Below are positions 7,392 through 15,309 of a stretch of 64,000 nucleotides of DNA, piece after piece. Source of the stretch: a virus; IMG/VR virus record IMGVR_UViG_3300002835_006866, positions 1 to 64,000 of that record; one strand, given 5' to 3'. Within the stretch, counting starts at the first letter, position 1. Each line of letters opens with the position of its first letter. The notes under the pieces were generated by a model, which worked only from the letters and a program-made list of their open reading frames with translations, was not told where the DNA came from and made no database searches. The position numbers were made by a program, and so were the translations under genes.

Positions 7392-8345
7392 ATGGCAAAA
7401 CCTACTAACAGAAAACAGTTCAAAGAATACTGCCTACGCCGCATTGGCTGGCCAGTTATTGATATCAACGTCGATGAAGATCAAATAGAAGATCGAATCG
7501 ATGACGCTTTGTCCTTCTGGAATGACTATCATTTTGATGGCACCGAGAAGATGTTTATGAAGCATCGTATTACGGCTGAAGATATTAATCGTCGTTGGAT
7601 TTATTGTCCAGACGCTGTTTTGTTTGTCACCGGTATTTTTCCTTTTGATGAATCGAACTCGTCGATTAATATGTTCGACCTTCGTTATCAACTAAGACTT
7701 CATGACTTGTATGATTTTACATCCGTTTCATATGTTTCGTATGAAATCACGATGCAACATATTCGCACTTTGAATCTTCTATTCTCTGGTACTCCACAGT
7801 TTAGATTTAATCGCCATCAAAATAAAGTATTTTTAGATATAGATTGGGATAGAGATGTTGACGTTGGTGATTATGTCATCGTCGAATGTTATCGTAAATT
7901 AATTCCAGACACAATCACTTTAACTGGCACAATGAGTGCCAATACCACATCGAATACTGTAACTGGAGTAGGAACAATATTCGATCAAGAGATATTGGAG
8001 AATGATATCATAGCCATTGGTGGTGAAGAAGTAACAGTTAAAAAAATTGTTTCTCCAACTGAAATAGAAACAAGAGGTCCTGTTACCTCAAATAAGTCTG
8101 GAGTTACCGCTACAAAAGAAGGATATAGTGATGTTTGGAATGACCGATTCTTAAAGATGTATGCTACTGCCAAGATCAAACAACAATGGGGAAGTAATCT
8201 TAAAAAGTTTGGCAACATTCAAATGCCAGGTGGAGTTGTATTAAATGGTCAACAAATATACGATGAGGCTTCAGCTGAACTAGCAAAAATAGAAGAAGAG
8301 ATGCAATCTTACAATGTGTTGCCAAACGATATGTACATGGGATGA
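7392..8345 (+). CDS. gp13: Neck protein gp13 (head completion)
   Basis: 317 residues (T4 gp13 is 309). T4 gp13 and gp14 form the neck that closes the DNA-filled head and docks the tail. The N-terminus (RKQFKEYCLRRIGWPVIDIN, then DDALSFWNDYHFDG) is highly characteristic of gp13 in aquatic T4-like phages, and genes 14, 15, 16 and 17 follow in T4 order. A GTGTIFDQEILENDIIAIGG segment near residue 200 adds a small beta domain. The start follows the late-promoter box at 7377 by seven bases without a ribosome-binding site. Four bases separate it from gene 14. Confidence 0.88.
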   Translation: MAKPTNRKQFKEYCLRRIGWPVIDINVDEDQIEDRIDDALSFWNDYHFDGTEKMFMKHRITAEDINRRWIYCPDAVLFVTGIFPFDESNSSINMFDLRYQLRLHDLYDFTSVSYVSYEITMQHIRTLNLLFSGTPQFRFNRHQNKVFLDIDWDRDVDVGDYVIVECYRKLIPDTITLTGTMSANTTSNTVTGVGTIFDQEILENDIIAIGGEEVTVKKIVSPTEIETRGPVTSNKSGVTATKEGYSDVWNDRFLKMYATAKIKQQWGSNLKKFGNIQMPGGVVLNGQQIYDEASAELAKIEEEMQSYNVLPNDMYMG

Positions 8346-8348
8346 TGA

Positions 8349-9230
8349 ATGGCGACCAATGTATATTTCAATCATTTTCCAAAAAATGTAACCTCTGAGC
8401 AACTGCTCATAGAAGATTTAGTTATCGAAGCCATAAAAATTTATGGCATGGATGTTTATTACCTTCCTAGATCGAGTCGTGATGAGGTAGACTATTTGTT
8501 TGGTGAAGATCCAATCAAACAATACACTTCTGCATATCCAATTGAACTGTACTTAGAAAACGTCACCGGCATGGATGGCGAACAAGACTTTATATCTAAA
8601 TTCGGTTTGGAAATTCGTGATGAAATTGGCCTGTTAATGGCTCGCCGCAGATTTAAACAAGTGGTGCCAATGACGAGGCCACTAGAAGGCGATCTAATTT
8701 ATGTTCCTTTGGTAACTAGTTTTTTTGAAATAATGCATGTTGAGCATGAAAATGACCAGGCTATGTTCTTCACATTAGGCCGTGGTCGTGCCGCTAATGT
8801 ATATGTTTATGCTTTAAAACTCAAACAATATGTATTCTCAAATGAGATTGTGAACACTGGCGTAAAAGAGATTGACGACAATATAAGAAATTATTATCCA
8901 AAAACCAGAATATCTTTAACATCCGGATCTGGAAAATTTGTTAATGATGAGATTGTTTATCAGGGAACAAGTCTATCTTCCGCAGCTGCACAAGCAATTG
9001 TTTTTGATTTTGTTCCCAATTCTCACATCGATATAATTCGAGTTCAAGGCTCCTTTACTTCTGGTAATGTAAAAGGAAATACCAGTTCTGCTCAATGGAT
9101 TATTAATACCATCTCAGACACTTCAACAATGAATACGGCATTTGAAGATATTATTGACAATGCTCGAATAGAATCTGAAGCGGATGGTATTATGGATTGG
9201 ACAGAAACTAACCCATTTGGTGGTGATTAA
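8349..9230 (+). CDS. gp14: Neck protein gp14
   Basis: 293 residues (T4 gp14 is 256). Together with gp13 it forms the connector between portal and tail. The N-terminal block with TSEQLLIEDLVIEAIKIYG and DVYYLPR is the recognisable conserved part of aquatic phage gp14, followed by LEIRDEIGLLMARRRF and EGDLIYVPL. It starts at ATG 8349, four bases after the gene 13 stop; an earlier out-of-frame ATG at 8345 is ignored. The 3' end overlaps gene 15 by one base (TAATG). Likely co-transcribed with genes 13 and 15-17. Confidence 0.87.
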   Translation: MATNVYFNHFPKNVTSEQLLIEDLVIEAIKIYGMDVYYLPRSSRDEVDYLFGEDPIKQYTSAYPIELYLENVTGMDGEQDFISKFGLEIRDEIGLLMARRRFKQVVPMTRPLEGDLIYVPLVTSFFEIMHVEHENDQAMFFTLGRGRAANVYVYALKLKQYVFSNEIVNTGVKEIDDNIRNYYPKTRISLTSGSGKFVNDEIVYQGTSLSSAAAQAIVFDFVPNSHIDIIRVQGSFTSGNVKGNTSSAQWIINTISDTSTMNTAFEDIIDNARIESEADGIMDWTETNPFGGD

Positions 9231-10255
9231 TGTTAGGTAATTCACATTTCTATAATCGAACAATCCGCAAAATTGTTGTGGCTTTTGGTTCAATGTTTAA
9301 CGACATTACTCTTGTTCGCTACAATAAAGATGGTACTATTCCTAAAGAATCGTTTAAAGTTCCTTTATCTTACGGACCAAAAGAAAAATATTTAACTAAA
9401 TTAACTTCTGATCCAAATTTAGTTAAGTCAGTTAATACTGTTGTTCCTAGAATATCATTTGAATTGGTTTCTATGGAATATGATCCAACTAGAAAGTTAT
9501 TAACAACAAACCAACACTTTGCTAAAGACACAGCATCATCGTTAAAGACTCAGTATTCTCCTATTCCTTATAACTTCGAATTTAATCTTTCTGTTTATGT
9601 TCGAAACACAGAAGATGGAACACAGATTATAGAACAAATACTTCCGTTTTTTACTCCAGATTTTATCGTTACTGTTGATCTGATATCGTCAATGAATAAG
9701 AAGTATGATATTCCTGTTATTTTAAATTCAGTAACAACAAATGTTGAATACGAAGGTGATAGTTATACCACTAGATTAATTACTTGGGATTTATCTTTTA
9801 CCGTCAAGGGTTATATTTTCCCACCAGTAAAAACTGGCGGTAAAATTATTGGTGCCTACAATGCAAACACTGGTACATATGGATCGGCCAATACAAATAT
9901 TTACATTGATACAAGAGATAGAGATTCTCAAAAGGTATATGTCTGGTTTGCTAACGGTACCGGCGTATTTACCACTGGCGAAACAATTCGAGTAAACAGA
10001 AGAAACCTTTTTGGAGAAATCGTTTATTTCAGTAACTCCAACAATGGAGTTCTTGTTGCAACTGGATTAAATAAACTTTTAGAAGTTGGTGACAAGATTA
10101 CTGGCGACTACTCTAACGCTTCTTTTGTGGTTAAAACTGTAGACAATGCACCAATTAAAGCTTTAGCTGTAGTTACACGGGTTGATCCTCTAACAGCAGA
10201 AATAGATGATGAATTTGGTTTCTCGGAGACCATTACTAACTGGCCTAATACTTGA
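9230..10255 (+). CDS. gp15: Tail sheath stabiliser / tail terminator gp15
   Basis: 341 residues, longer than T4 gp15 (272). In T4 it forms the hexameric ring at the top of the tail that stabilises the sheath and binds the neck. Diagnostic sequence: HFYNRTIRKIVVAFGSMFND at the N-terminus, then RISFELVSMEYDPTRKL and PYNFEFNLSVYVRNTEDGTQ. The extra C-terminal ~80 residues (from about YNANTGTYGSANTN) are Gly/Asn/Thr-rich, resembling a surface beta domain. Located between gene 14 and gene 16 as in T4. Confidence 0.87.
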   Translation: MLGNSHFYNRTIRKIVVAFGSMFNDITLVRYNKDGTIPKESFKVPLSYGPKEKYLTKLTSDPNLVKSVNTVVPRISFELVSMEYDPTRKLLTTNQHFAKDTASSLKTQYSPIPYNFEFNLSVYVRNTEDGTQIIEQILPFFTPDFIVTVDLISSMNKKYDIPVILNSVTTNVEYEGDSYTTRLITWDLSFTVKGYIFPPVKTGGKIIGAYNANTGTYGSANTNIYIDTRDRDSQKVYVWFANGTGVFTTGETIRVNRRNLFGEIVYFSNSNNGVLVATGLNKLLEVGDKITGDYSNASFVVKTVDNAPIKALAVVTRVDPLTAEIDDEFGFSETITNWPNT

Positions 10256-10256
10256 T

Positions 10257-10649
10257 ATGAATAAGTTGAATGAAAAACTATCTGAGGTTCTAGATGTTGA
10301 ACCCATACCCGTAGAAGAACCAGAAGTTTTACCTGCTGTTTTCAATTCGGTTGAAGATGACGCTGAGTATGCCAGAAAGAATATTCGTACTCTGATAGAA
10401 AAAGGTAATCTCGCCGTTGATGGTATTTTGCATGTTGCCAAAGCATCAGATCATCCAAGAGCTTATGAAGTTGCGGCAGGTTTAATTAAAAATCTATCGG
10501 AGTTAAATAAAGATTTGATGGACATCCAGAAAAAGAAACAAGAATTAAATCCACAAGAGAAACAACAAAAGAATGGTATTAGTGTTGACAAGGCAGTTTT
10601 TGTAGGCTCTACTACCGAATTATTTAAACTTTTGAAAAATAGCAAATAA
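10257..10649 (+). CDS. gp16: Terminase small subunit gp16
   Basis: 130 residues from ATG 10257. This start is preferred over an in-frame ATG 51 bases earlier because it follows the gene 15 stop directly (TGATATG) and gives MNKLNEKLSEVLDVEP, the usual gp16 N-terminus in aquatic T4-like phages. The small terminase recognises concatemer DNA and regulates the large subunit. The central helices (DDAEYARKNIRTLIEKGNLA, then HPRAYEVAAGLIKNLSELN) and the Lys/Gln-rich coil fit the family. It is separated from gp17 by a Dps-like gene, which is unusual. Confidence 0.82.
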   Translation: MNKLNEKLSEVLDVEPIPVEEPEVLPAVFNSVEDDAEYARKNIRTLIEKGNLAVDGILHVAKASDHPRAYEVAAGLIKNLSELNKDLMDIQKKKQELNPQEKQQKNGISVDKAVFVGSTTELFKLLKNSK

Positions 10650-10658
10650 GGAATAGAG

Positions 10659-11093
10659 ATGGACACTTTAGTAGAAATGATGCGTAAGGTACTTGCCGAC
10701 ACCTTTGCAATGTACTTGAAGGCACATAACTATCACTGGAATGTGGAAGGCCCAAATTTTCCACAATACCACGAATTTTTTGGAAATCTTTATGAAGAGC
10801 TTCATGGTGCTATAGACCCTATCGCCGAACAGATTCGTGCTTTGGATGCCTATGCACCAGGTTCATTTTCTCGTTACATGGAATTATCCGATATTCAAGA
10901 TGAATTGAATGTTCCTATGGGAATTGAAATGGCAAATAGATTAATGCTTGATAATGAAATTGTTTTAAATAGTTTGAATATGGCATTTAAATTGGCCGAT
11001 CAATTCGATAAACAAGGTTTAGCGGACTTCTTAGCAGGTAGAATAGACGTTCATCACAAACATCGTTGGATGCTTCGTAGTATTACAAAATAA
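10659..11093 (+). CDS. dps-like: Dps-like ferritin
   Basis: 144 residues (cellular Dps is ~160). Dps proteins oxidise and store Fe(II) and protect DNA from peroxide. The signature AHNYHWNVEGPNFPQYHEFF carries His26 and His38 at the spacing of the E. coli Dps ferroxidase ligands, with Asp53 and Glu57 (AIDPIAEQI) completing the site. The position of the additional Asp ligand (E. coli Asp67) is Gly42 here. The protein begins almost at the ferritin helix A and lacks the Lys-rich DNA-binding tail of E. coli Dps. AAGGA lies 5' of the start, and the stop overlaps the gp17 start by one base. Sitting between terminase subunits, it is probably expressed late and could be packaged or protect DNA during packaging; that is inference. 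Confidence 0.85.
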   Translation: MDTLVEMMRKVLADTFAMYLKAHNYHWNVEGPNFPQYHEFFGNLYEELHGAIDPIAEQIRALDAYAPGSFSRYMELSDIQDELNVPMGIEMANRLMLDNEIVLNSLNMAFKLADQFDKQGLADFLAGRIDVHHKHRWMLRSITK

Positions 11094-12718
11094 TGAATGA
11101 TATTGGATACCTTGGTAATGCTAACATAAAAAAAGTAGGTGTAGAACTTCAATACACCGAAGAACAAGTAGCAGAAATAATTAAGTGTTCGAAAGACCCG
11201 GTCTATTTCATTAAGACTTATGTAAAGATTGTCAACGTAGATCGTGGTCTGATACCTTTTGAAATGTGGCCTTTTCAAGAAGGCATGGTTCGTGACTTTC
11301 ACGAAAATCGTTTTTGTATCTGTAAGATGCCACGCCAAGTTGGTAAAACTACTACGACAGTAGGTTATATGTTGTGGTCTGTTCTTTTTAACGATGATTA
11401 TAGCATTGCTATTTTAGCAAACAAAGGTTCTCTTGCTCGTGATATTTTAGGGAGAATTCAGTATGCTTATGAATATCTTCCTCTTTGGTTGCAACAAGGT
11501 GTCATTACTTGGAACAAAGGTAATATCGAGTTAGAGAACAAATCAAAAATAGCTGCTTATGCCACATCGGCAGCTGGTGTTCGAGGTGGTTCTTATAACT
11601 TAATTTTCCTTGATGAATTTGCCTTCGTTCCAAAAAACATGGCAGATGAATTCTTCACATCGACCTATCCAGTTATTTCTTCCGGTAAAACCACAAAGGT
11701 TATTATCGTTTCGACTCCTTATGGTTTGAACCATTTTTACAAGATGTGGGTTGATGCTTCAGAAGGCAGATCAACGTATAAACCAATTGAAGTTCATTGG
11801 TCTATGGTTCCAGGTAGAGATCAAGCCTGGAAAGAAGAAACGATTCGAAACACTTCTGAAGAACAGTTTAGACAAGAATTTGAAACCGAATTTATCGGTT
11901 CTTCAGCAACACTTATTTCTGGTGCTAAACTTAGATCATTGGCCTTTCATACTCCAATACATTCTGAAGAAGGTTTGGACATTTACGAACAACCTAAACC
12001 GGGTAGGCTATACATTGGTACTGTAGACTGCTCAGAGGGAGTTGAACAAGATTATTCAACAATTAATATTATTGATGTGTCTGAGGTTCCTTATAGGCAA
12101 GTAGCAAAGTACAGAAACAATAAATTGCCTTTATTGTTTTTTCCTACAATAATATATTCATTATGTAAGAGATATAATGAAGCGTATGCCCTAATCGAAA
12201 CAAATAATGTGGGTCAACAGGTTGTTGATATTCTACACTATGATCTAGAATATGAAAACATCTATAAGTTAGAACATCACCACATTAAAGGTCAAAGTAT
12301 TTCCGCAGGATTCAAAAGATCGACCTCTTTTGGTATTAAAACCACAAAGTCTGTTAAAAAGATTGGTTGTGCTAACTTAAAAACTCTCGTCGAAAATGAT
12401 AAGTTAATCATTTCCGATTTCGATACCATAGCAGAATTGAACACTTTCGTTCGCCAAAGAGACAGTTATATGGCAGAAGAAGGTAATAATGACGATCTGG
12501 TTATGGGATTAGTTCTGTTTTCTTGGTTGGCCGCACAGTCCTATTTCAAAGAAGCTACGAATATTGACATACGCAAGTATATGTTGGAAGAAAATAACAT
12601 GTTAGTTGAAGAAGATTTGACACCAGTTGGAATCATAGACGATGGCCGAAAAGAAGAGTATGTGCATGATGGCTCTGATATTTGGTCTGAAAAGGGTTAT
12701 CTTTCCTCAAATCTGTAA
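11093..12718 (+). CDS. gp17: Terminase large subunit gp17
   Basis: 541 residues (T4 gp17 is 610). It is the packaging motor with an N-terminal ATPase and a C-terminal RNase H-fold nuclease. Walker A is MPRQVGKTTTT at about residues 79-89; Walker B with catalytic Glu is LIFLDEFAF at 170-178. The nuclease acidic residues appear in GTVDCSEGVEQDYSTI near residue 310 and in GNNDDLVMGLVLFSW near 465. No intron or intein interrupts it. The start overlaps the Dps stop by one base. A late promoter for gene 18 lies just past its stop. Confidence 0.95.
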   Translation: MNDIGYLGNANIKKVGVELQYTEEQVAEIIKCSKDPVYFIKTYVKIVNVDRGLIPFEMWPFQEGMVRDFHENRFCICKMPRQVGKTTTTVGYMLWSVLFNDDYSIAILANKGSLARDILGRIQYAYEYLPLWLQQGVITWNKGNIELENKSKIAAYATSAAGVRGGSYNLIFLDEFAFVPKNMADEFFTSTYPVISSGKTTKVIIVSTPYGLNHFYKMWVDASEGRSTYKPIEVHWSMVPGRDQAWKEETIRNTSEEQFRQEFETEFIGSSATLISGAKLRSLAFHTPIHSEEGLDIYEQPKPGRLYIGTVDCSEGVEQDYSTINIIDVSEVPYRQVAKYRNNKLPLLFFPTIIYSLCKRYNEAYALIETNNVGQQVVDILHYDLEYENIYKLEHHHIKGQSISAGFKRSTSFGIKTTKSVKKIGCANLKTLVENDKLIISDFDTIAELNTFVRQRDSYMAEEGNNDDLVMGLVLFSWLAAQSYFKEATNIDIRKYMLEENNMLVEEDLTPVGIIDDGRKEEYVHDGSDIWSEKGYLSSNL

Positions 12719-12739
12719 AAAACTAAATAGATCATTAAT

Positions 12740-12747
12740 TATAAATA
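12740..12747 (+). promoter_or_regulatory. T4-type late promoter (exact TATAAATA)
   Basis: Exact consensus for recognition by the gp55 late sigma factor (encoded at 33285). The predicted start near 12753 leaves a ~25-base leader containing AAAGGAG before the gene 18 ATG at 12778. Confidence 0.8.
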
Positions 12748-12777
12748 CAATTGACCCAATAACAAAAGGAGAAATCC

Positions 12778-14691
12778 ATGGCATTTCAGCTATCACCTGG
12801 GGTAAATGTATCAGAGATCGATCTGACTACAATCGTCCCTTCAGTCGCCACTTCCATTGGCGCTTTTGCTGGTCCTTTTGCTTGGGGACCCGTTGGTGAA
12901 GTCACTACCATTTCTGATGAATCCCGTCTTGCGGATAGATTTGGTAAACCAGACAGTACAAATTATGAATACTGGTTCTCAGCAGCAAACTTTCTAGCAT
13001 ACTCAAACAATTTAAAAGTTGTTCGTGCGGCAAATACAACTTCCACATTAAATTCTAGTGCGAACGGCTCTGGAGTTTTAATTAAGAATGAAAGTGATTA
13101 CGCCGAAAACTGGTCAACATCAAATACAACACTAGGCCCAATGACAGCAAAGTGGGCTGGAGCTCTAGGAAATAGTTTAAGAGTTTCGGTCTGCGCTTCT
13201 TCTCAGGCTTTCTCTTCAAACTTGACAGTAACAGACTCTTTAAAGACTAATGTTGTAACTTCTGGCGCCACAGTAATTAATGTTCAAGGTAACGCCAACG
13301 CTGCAGCTAACTTACAGTCTGGCGATCTGATCTCTGTTGACGGTGGTACAACATACATTCGTGTAGCCTCAGTTAATGCAACAGCTATCGTAACAGCCAC
13401 AGCACCAGGAGCTGTAGAAGAAGGCAAAGCAATTCTTCGTAAGTGGCAATATGCTGACAACTTTGGTGTTGCACCAGCAACTTCAGACTTTGTTTCTTCA
13501 GCCGGTGGATCTGGTGACGAAATGCACATTATCGTTATTGACGAAGATGGCAAGTTTTCGAATGGTGTAGCAAACACTGTTCTTGAAAAATTCTCTTTCG
13601 TATCAAAGGCTTTCGACGCTAAGTTTGGTGACGGTTCGACAAACTACTATGTGAATGTTCTAAATGACCGTTCACGTTATGTATGGTGGACTTCACATGT
13701 ACCAGGTAATAGCAACTGGGGTAGCTTATCGGCAGGAACAACTTTCGATGGCGCAAACGGACTAAGAAATCCTTTCTATGCTTCTATGACTGGTGGTGCT
13801 GATGGAACAATTGGCAACTCTCAGATTGTAACTGCATATGATTACTTCGCTAATCCAGACTCAATCGATATTTCACTGATCGTTTCTGGTCCAGGTAATG
13901 CTACAATCGCTACTCATCTGATTTCGAATATCGCTGAAGTGCGTAAAGACTGCATGGTGTTCTTATCGCCAACAAAAGCATCTGTTGTAGATAATGCTGG
14001 TTCTGAATCGGCATCTGTCACAGCTTATCGTGATACACTTACATCATCGTCATACGCTGTAATAGATTCTGGTTATAAGTATCAGTACGACAAATACAAT
14101 GATGTATACCGTTGGGTTCCTCTGAACGGTGACATTGCGGGAACATGTGCTCGTACAGATTTAGAACGTGATCCATGGTTCTCACCTGGTGGTTTCAATC
14201 GTGGTCAAATCAAGAATGTAATTAAACTTTCTTGGAATCCAACAAAAGCGGAACGTGATGATCTGTATGTAAAAGGAATTAACCCTGTATCTACATTCCA
14301 GGGAGAAGGTACTGTTCTGTTTGGTGACAAGACTATGTTAAGTCGCCCATCAGTATTTGACCGTATTAATGTTCGCCGCCTGTTTATTGTTCTTGAAAAG
14401 GCAATTGCTCGTGCAGCTCGTTCTTCACTGTTCGAATTCAACGACCAATTCACAAGAGCACAGTTTGTTAACCTAGTTGAGCCTTATCTGCGTGATGTTC
14501 AAGGTCGTCGTGGTATTACAGACTTCCGTGTTGTCTGCGATGAAAGCAATAACACAGGTGAAGTTATTGATCGCAACGAGTTTGTTGGTGACATCTACAT
14601 CAAACCTGCTCGCTCAATTAACTTCATCCAACTTAACTTCGTTGCAGTACGCACAGGCGTAAGCTTTGAAGAAGTTGTTGGAAGATTCTAA
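12778..14691 (+). CDS. gp18: Tail sheath protein gp18
   Basis: 637 residues (T4 gp18 is 659). It polymerises around the tail tube and contracts on infection. The N-terminus FQLSPGVNVSEIDLTTIVPS is the classic sheath start (SPGV.V.E.D), followed by ATSIGAFAGPFAWGPVGEV. The conserved C-terminal domain is clear in YVKGINPVSTFQGEGTVLFGDKT..., INVRRLFIVLEKAIARAARS and the terminal NFIQLNFVAVRTGVSFEEVVG. Codon use is richer in G+C than in the adjoining accessory cassettes, as expected of a highly expressed core gene. A strong ribosome-binding site, AAAGGAG, precedes it. Confidence 0.95.
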   Translation: MAFQLSPGVNVSEIDLTTIVPSVATSIGAFAGPFAWGPVGEVTTISDESRLADRFGKPDSTNYEYWFSAANFLAYSNNLKVVRAANTTSTLNSSANGSGVLIKNESDYAENWSTSNTTLGPMTAKWAGALGNSLRVSVCASSQAFSSNLTVTDSLKTNVVTSGATVINVQGNANAAANLQSGDLISVDGGTTYIRVASVNATAIVTATAPGAVEEGKAILRKWQYADNFGVAPATSDFVSSAGGSGDEMHIIVIDEDGKFSNGVANTVLEKFSFVSKAFDAKFGDGSTNYYVNVLNDRSRYVWWTSHVPGNSNWGSLSAGTTFDGANGLRNPFYASMTGGADGTIGNSQIVTAYDYFANPDSIDISLIVSGPGNATIATHLISNIAEVRKDCMVFLSPTKASVVDNAGSESASVTAYRDTLTSSSYAVIDSGYKYQYDKYNDVYRWVPLNGDIAGTCARTDLERDPWFSPGGFNRGQIKNVIKLSWNPTKAERDDLYVKGINPVSTFQGEGTVLFGDKTMLSRPSVFDRINVRRLFIVLEKAIARAARSSLFEFNDQFTRAQFVNLVEPYLRDVQGRRGITDFRVVCDESNNTGEVIDRNEFVGDIYIKPARSINFIQLNFVAVRTGVSFEEVVGRF

Positions 14692-14697
14692 TAAATA
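14690..14697 (+). promoter_or_regulatory. T4-type late promoter box (AATAAATA)
   Basis: One mismatch to TATAAATA, overlapping the last base of the gene 18 stop region. The predicted RNA start near 14703 gives a short leader with CAGGAG before the gene 19 ATG at 14718. Confidence 0.6.
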
Positions 14698-14717
14698 GAG
14701 AAACAGGAGATAATTAA

Positions 14718-15263
14718 ATGGCTTTTAACGTAAACGAATTCCGTTCCCAGATGACTGGGGACGGTGCCCGTCCTAATCTATTTGAAGTTTCGTTGCCGTT
14801 TCCTGCGTTCTCAGCACCAGGAACCGCTCAAACAAAAACAACTTTCATGTGTAAAACAGCTCAACTTCCAGGATCAACCCTGGGAGTTGTACCTGTTCAA
14901 TATTTTGGTAGAGAGTTAAAGTTTGTTGGTAACAGAACTTTCGCCGATTGGACTATCACAATTATTAACGATGAAGATTTTGTCATTCGTAATGCTTTCG
15001 AAAGATGGATGAACGGCATTAACAGTCACAATCTGAATGTTCGAAATCCAGCCGCTCTTCTCCCAAGTGGTTATTCCGTTGACGGAGAAGTTACACAATA
15101 CGGCAAGCAAGGAAATGCAATCAAGAAATATAAATTTGTTGGTTTATTTCCTTCTGATATTACCCCTATTGATGTTGATTGGGGTTCAAACGACACAATC
15201 GAAGAGTTTTCTGTAACGCTTACCTATCAGTGGTGGGAATCCGTTTCAGACGGTGTAGTGTAA
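14718..15263 (+). CDS. gp19: Tail tube protein gp19
   Basis: 181 residues (T4 gp19 is 163). It forms the inner tube through which DNA passes. MAFNVNEFRSQMTGDGARPNLFEV and the later FMCKTAQLPGSTLGVVPVQYFGRELKF and WTITIINDEDFVIRNAFERW are characteristic of T4-like tube proteins. It follows the sheath gene, as in T4, with its own late box and a CAGGAG ribosome-binding site. A strong terminator follows the stop by a few bases, so sheath and tube transcripts probably end here. Confidence 0.93.
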   Translation: MAFNVNEFRSQMTGDGARPNLFEVSLPFPAFSAPGTAQTKTTFMCKTAQLPGSTLGVVPVQYFGRELKFVGNRTFADWTITIINDEDFVIRNAFERWMNGINSHNLNVRNPAALLPSGYSVDGEVTQYGKQGNAIKKYKFVGLFPSDITPIDVDWGSNDTIEEFSVTLTYQWWESVSDGVV

Positions 15264-15266
15264 TAG

Positions 15267-15295
15267 GGAAAGGCTTCGGCCTTTCCTTAATTTTT
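15267..15295 (+). terminator. Rho-independent terminator after gene 19
   Basis: Stem GGAAAGGC (15267-15274) pairs perfectly with GCCTTTCC (15279-15286) around a TTCG tetraloop, followed by TTAATTTTT. It lies between gene 19 and gene 20. Confidence 0.88.
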
Positions 15296-15309
15296 AGGAT
15301 GAATACTTA

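Noticed and set aside
11751-12026. 91-residue open frame inside gene 17
   Set aside because: Out-of-frame shadow of the terminase; low-complexity translation and no start site.
12642-12899. Open frame spanning the gene 17-18 junction
   Set aside because: Overlaps two certain genes and the exact late promoter; no family resemblance.
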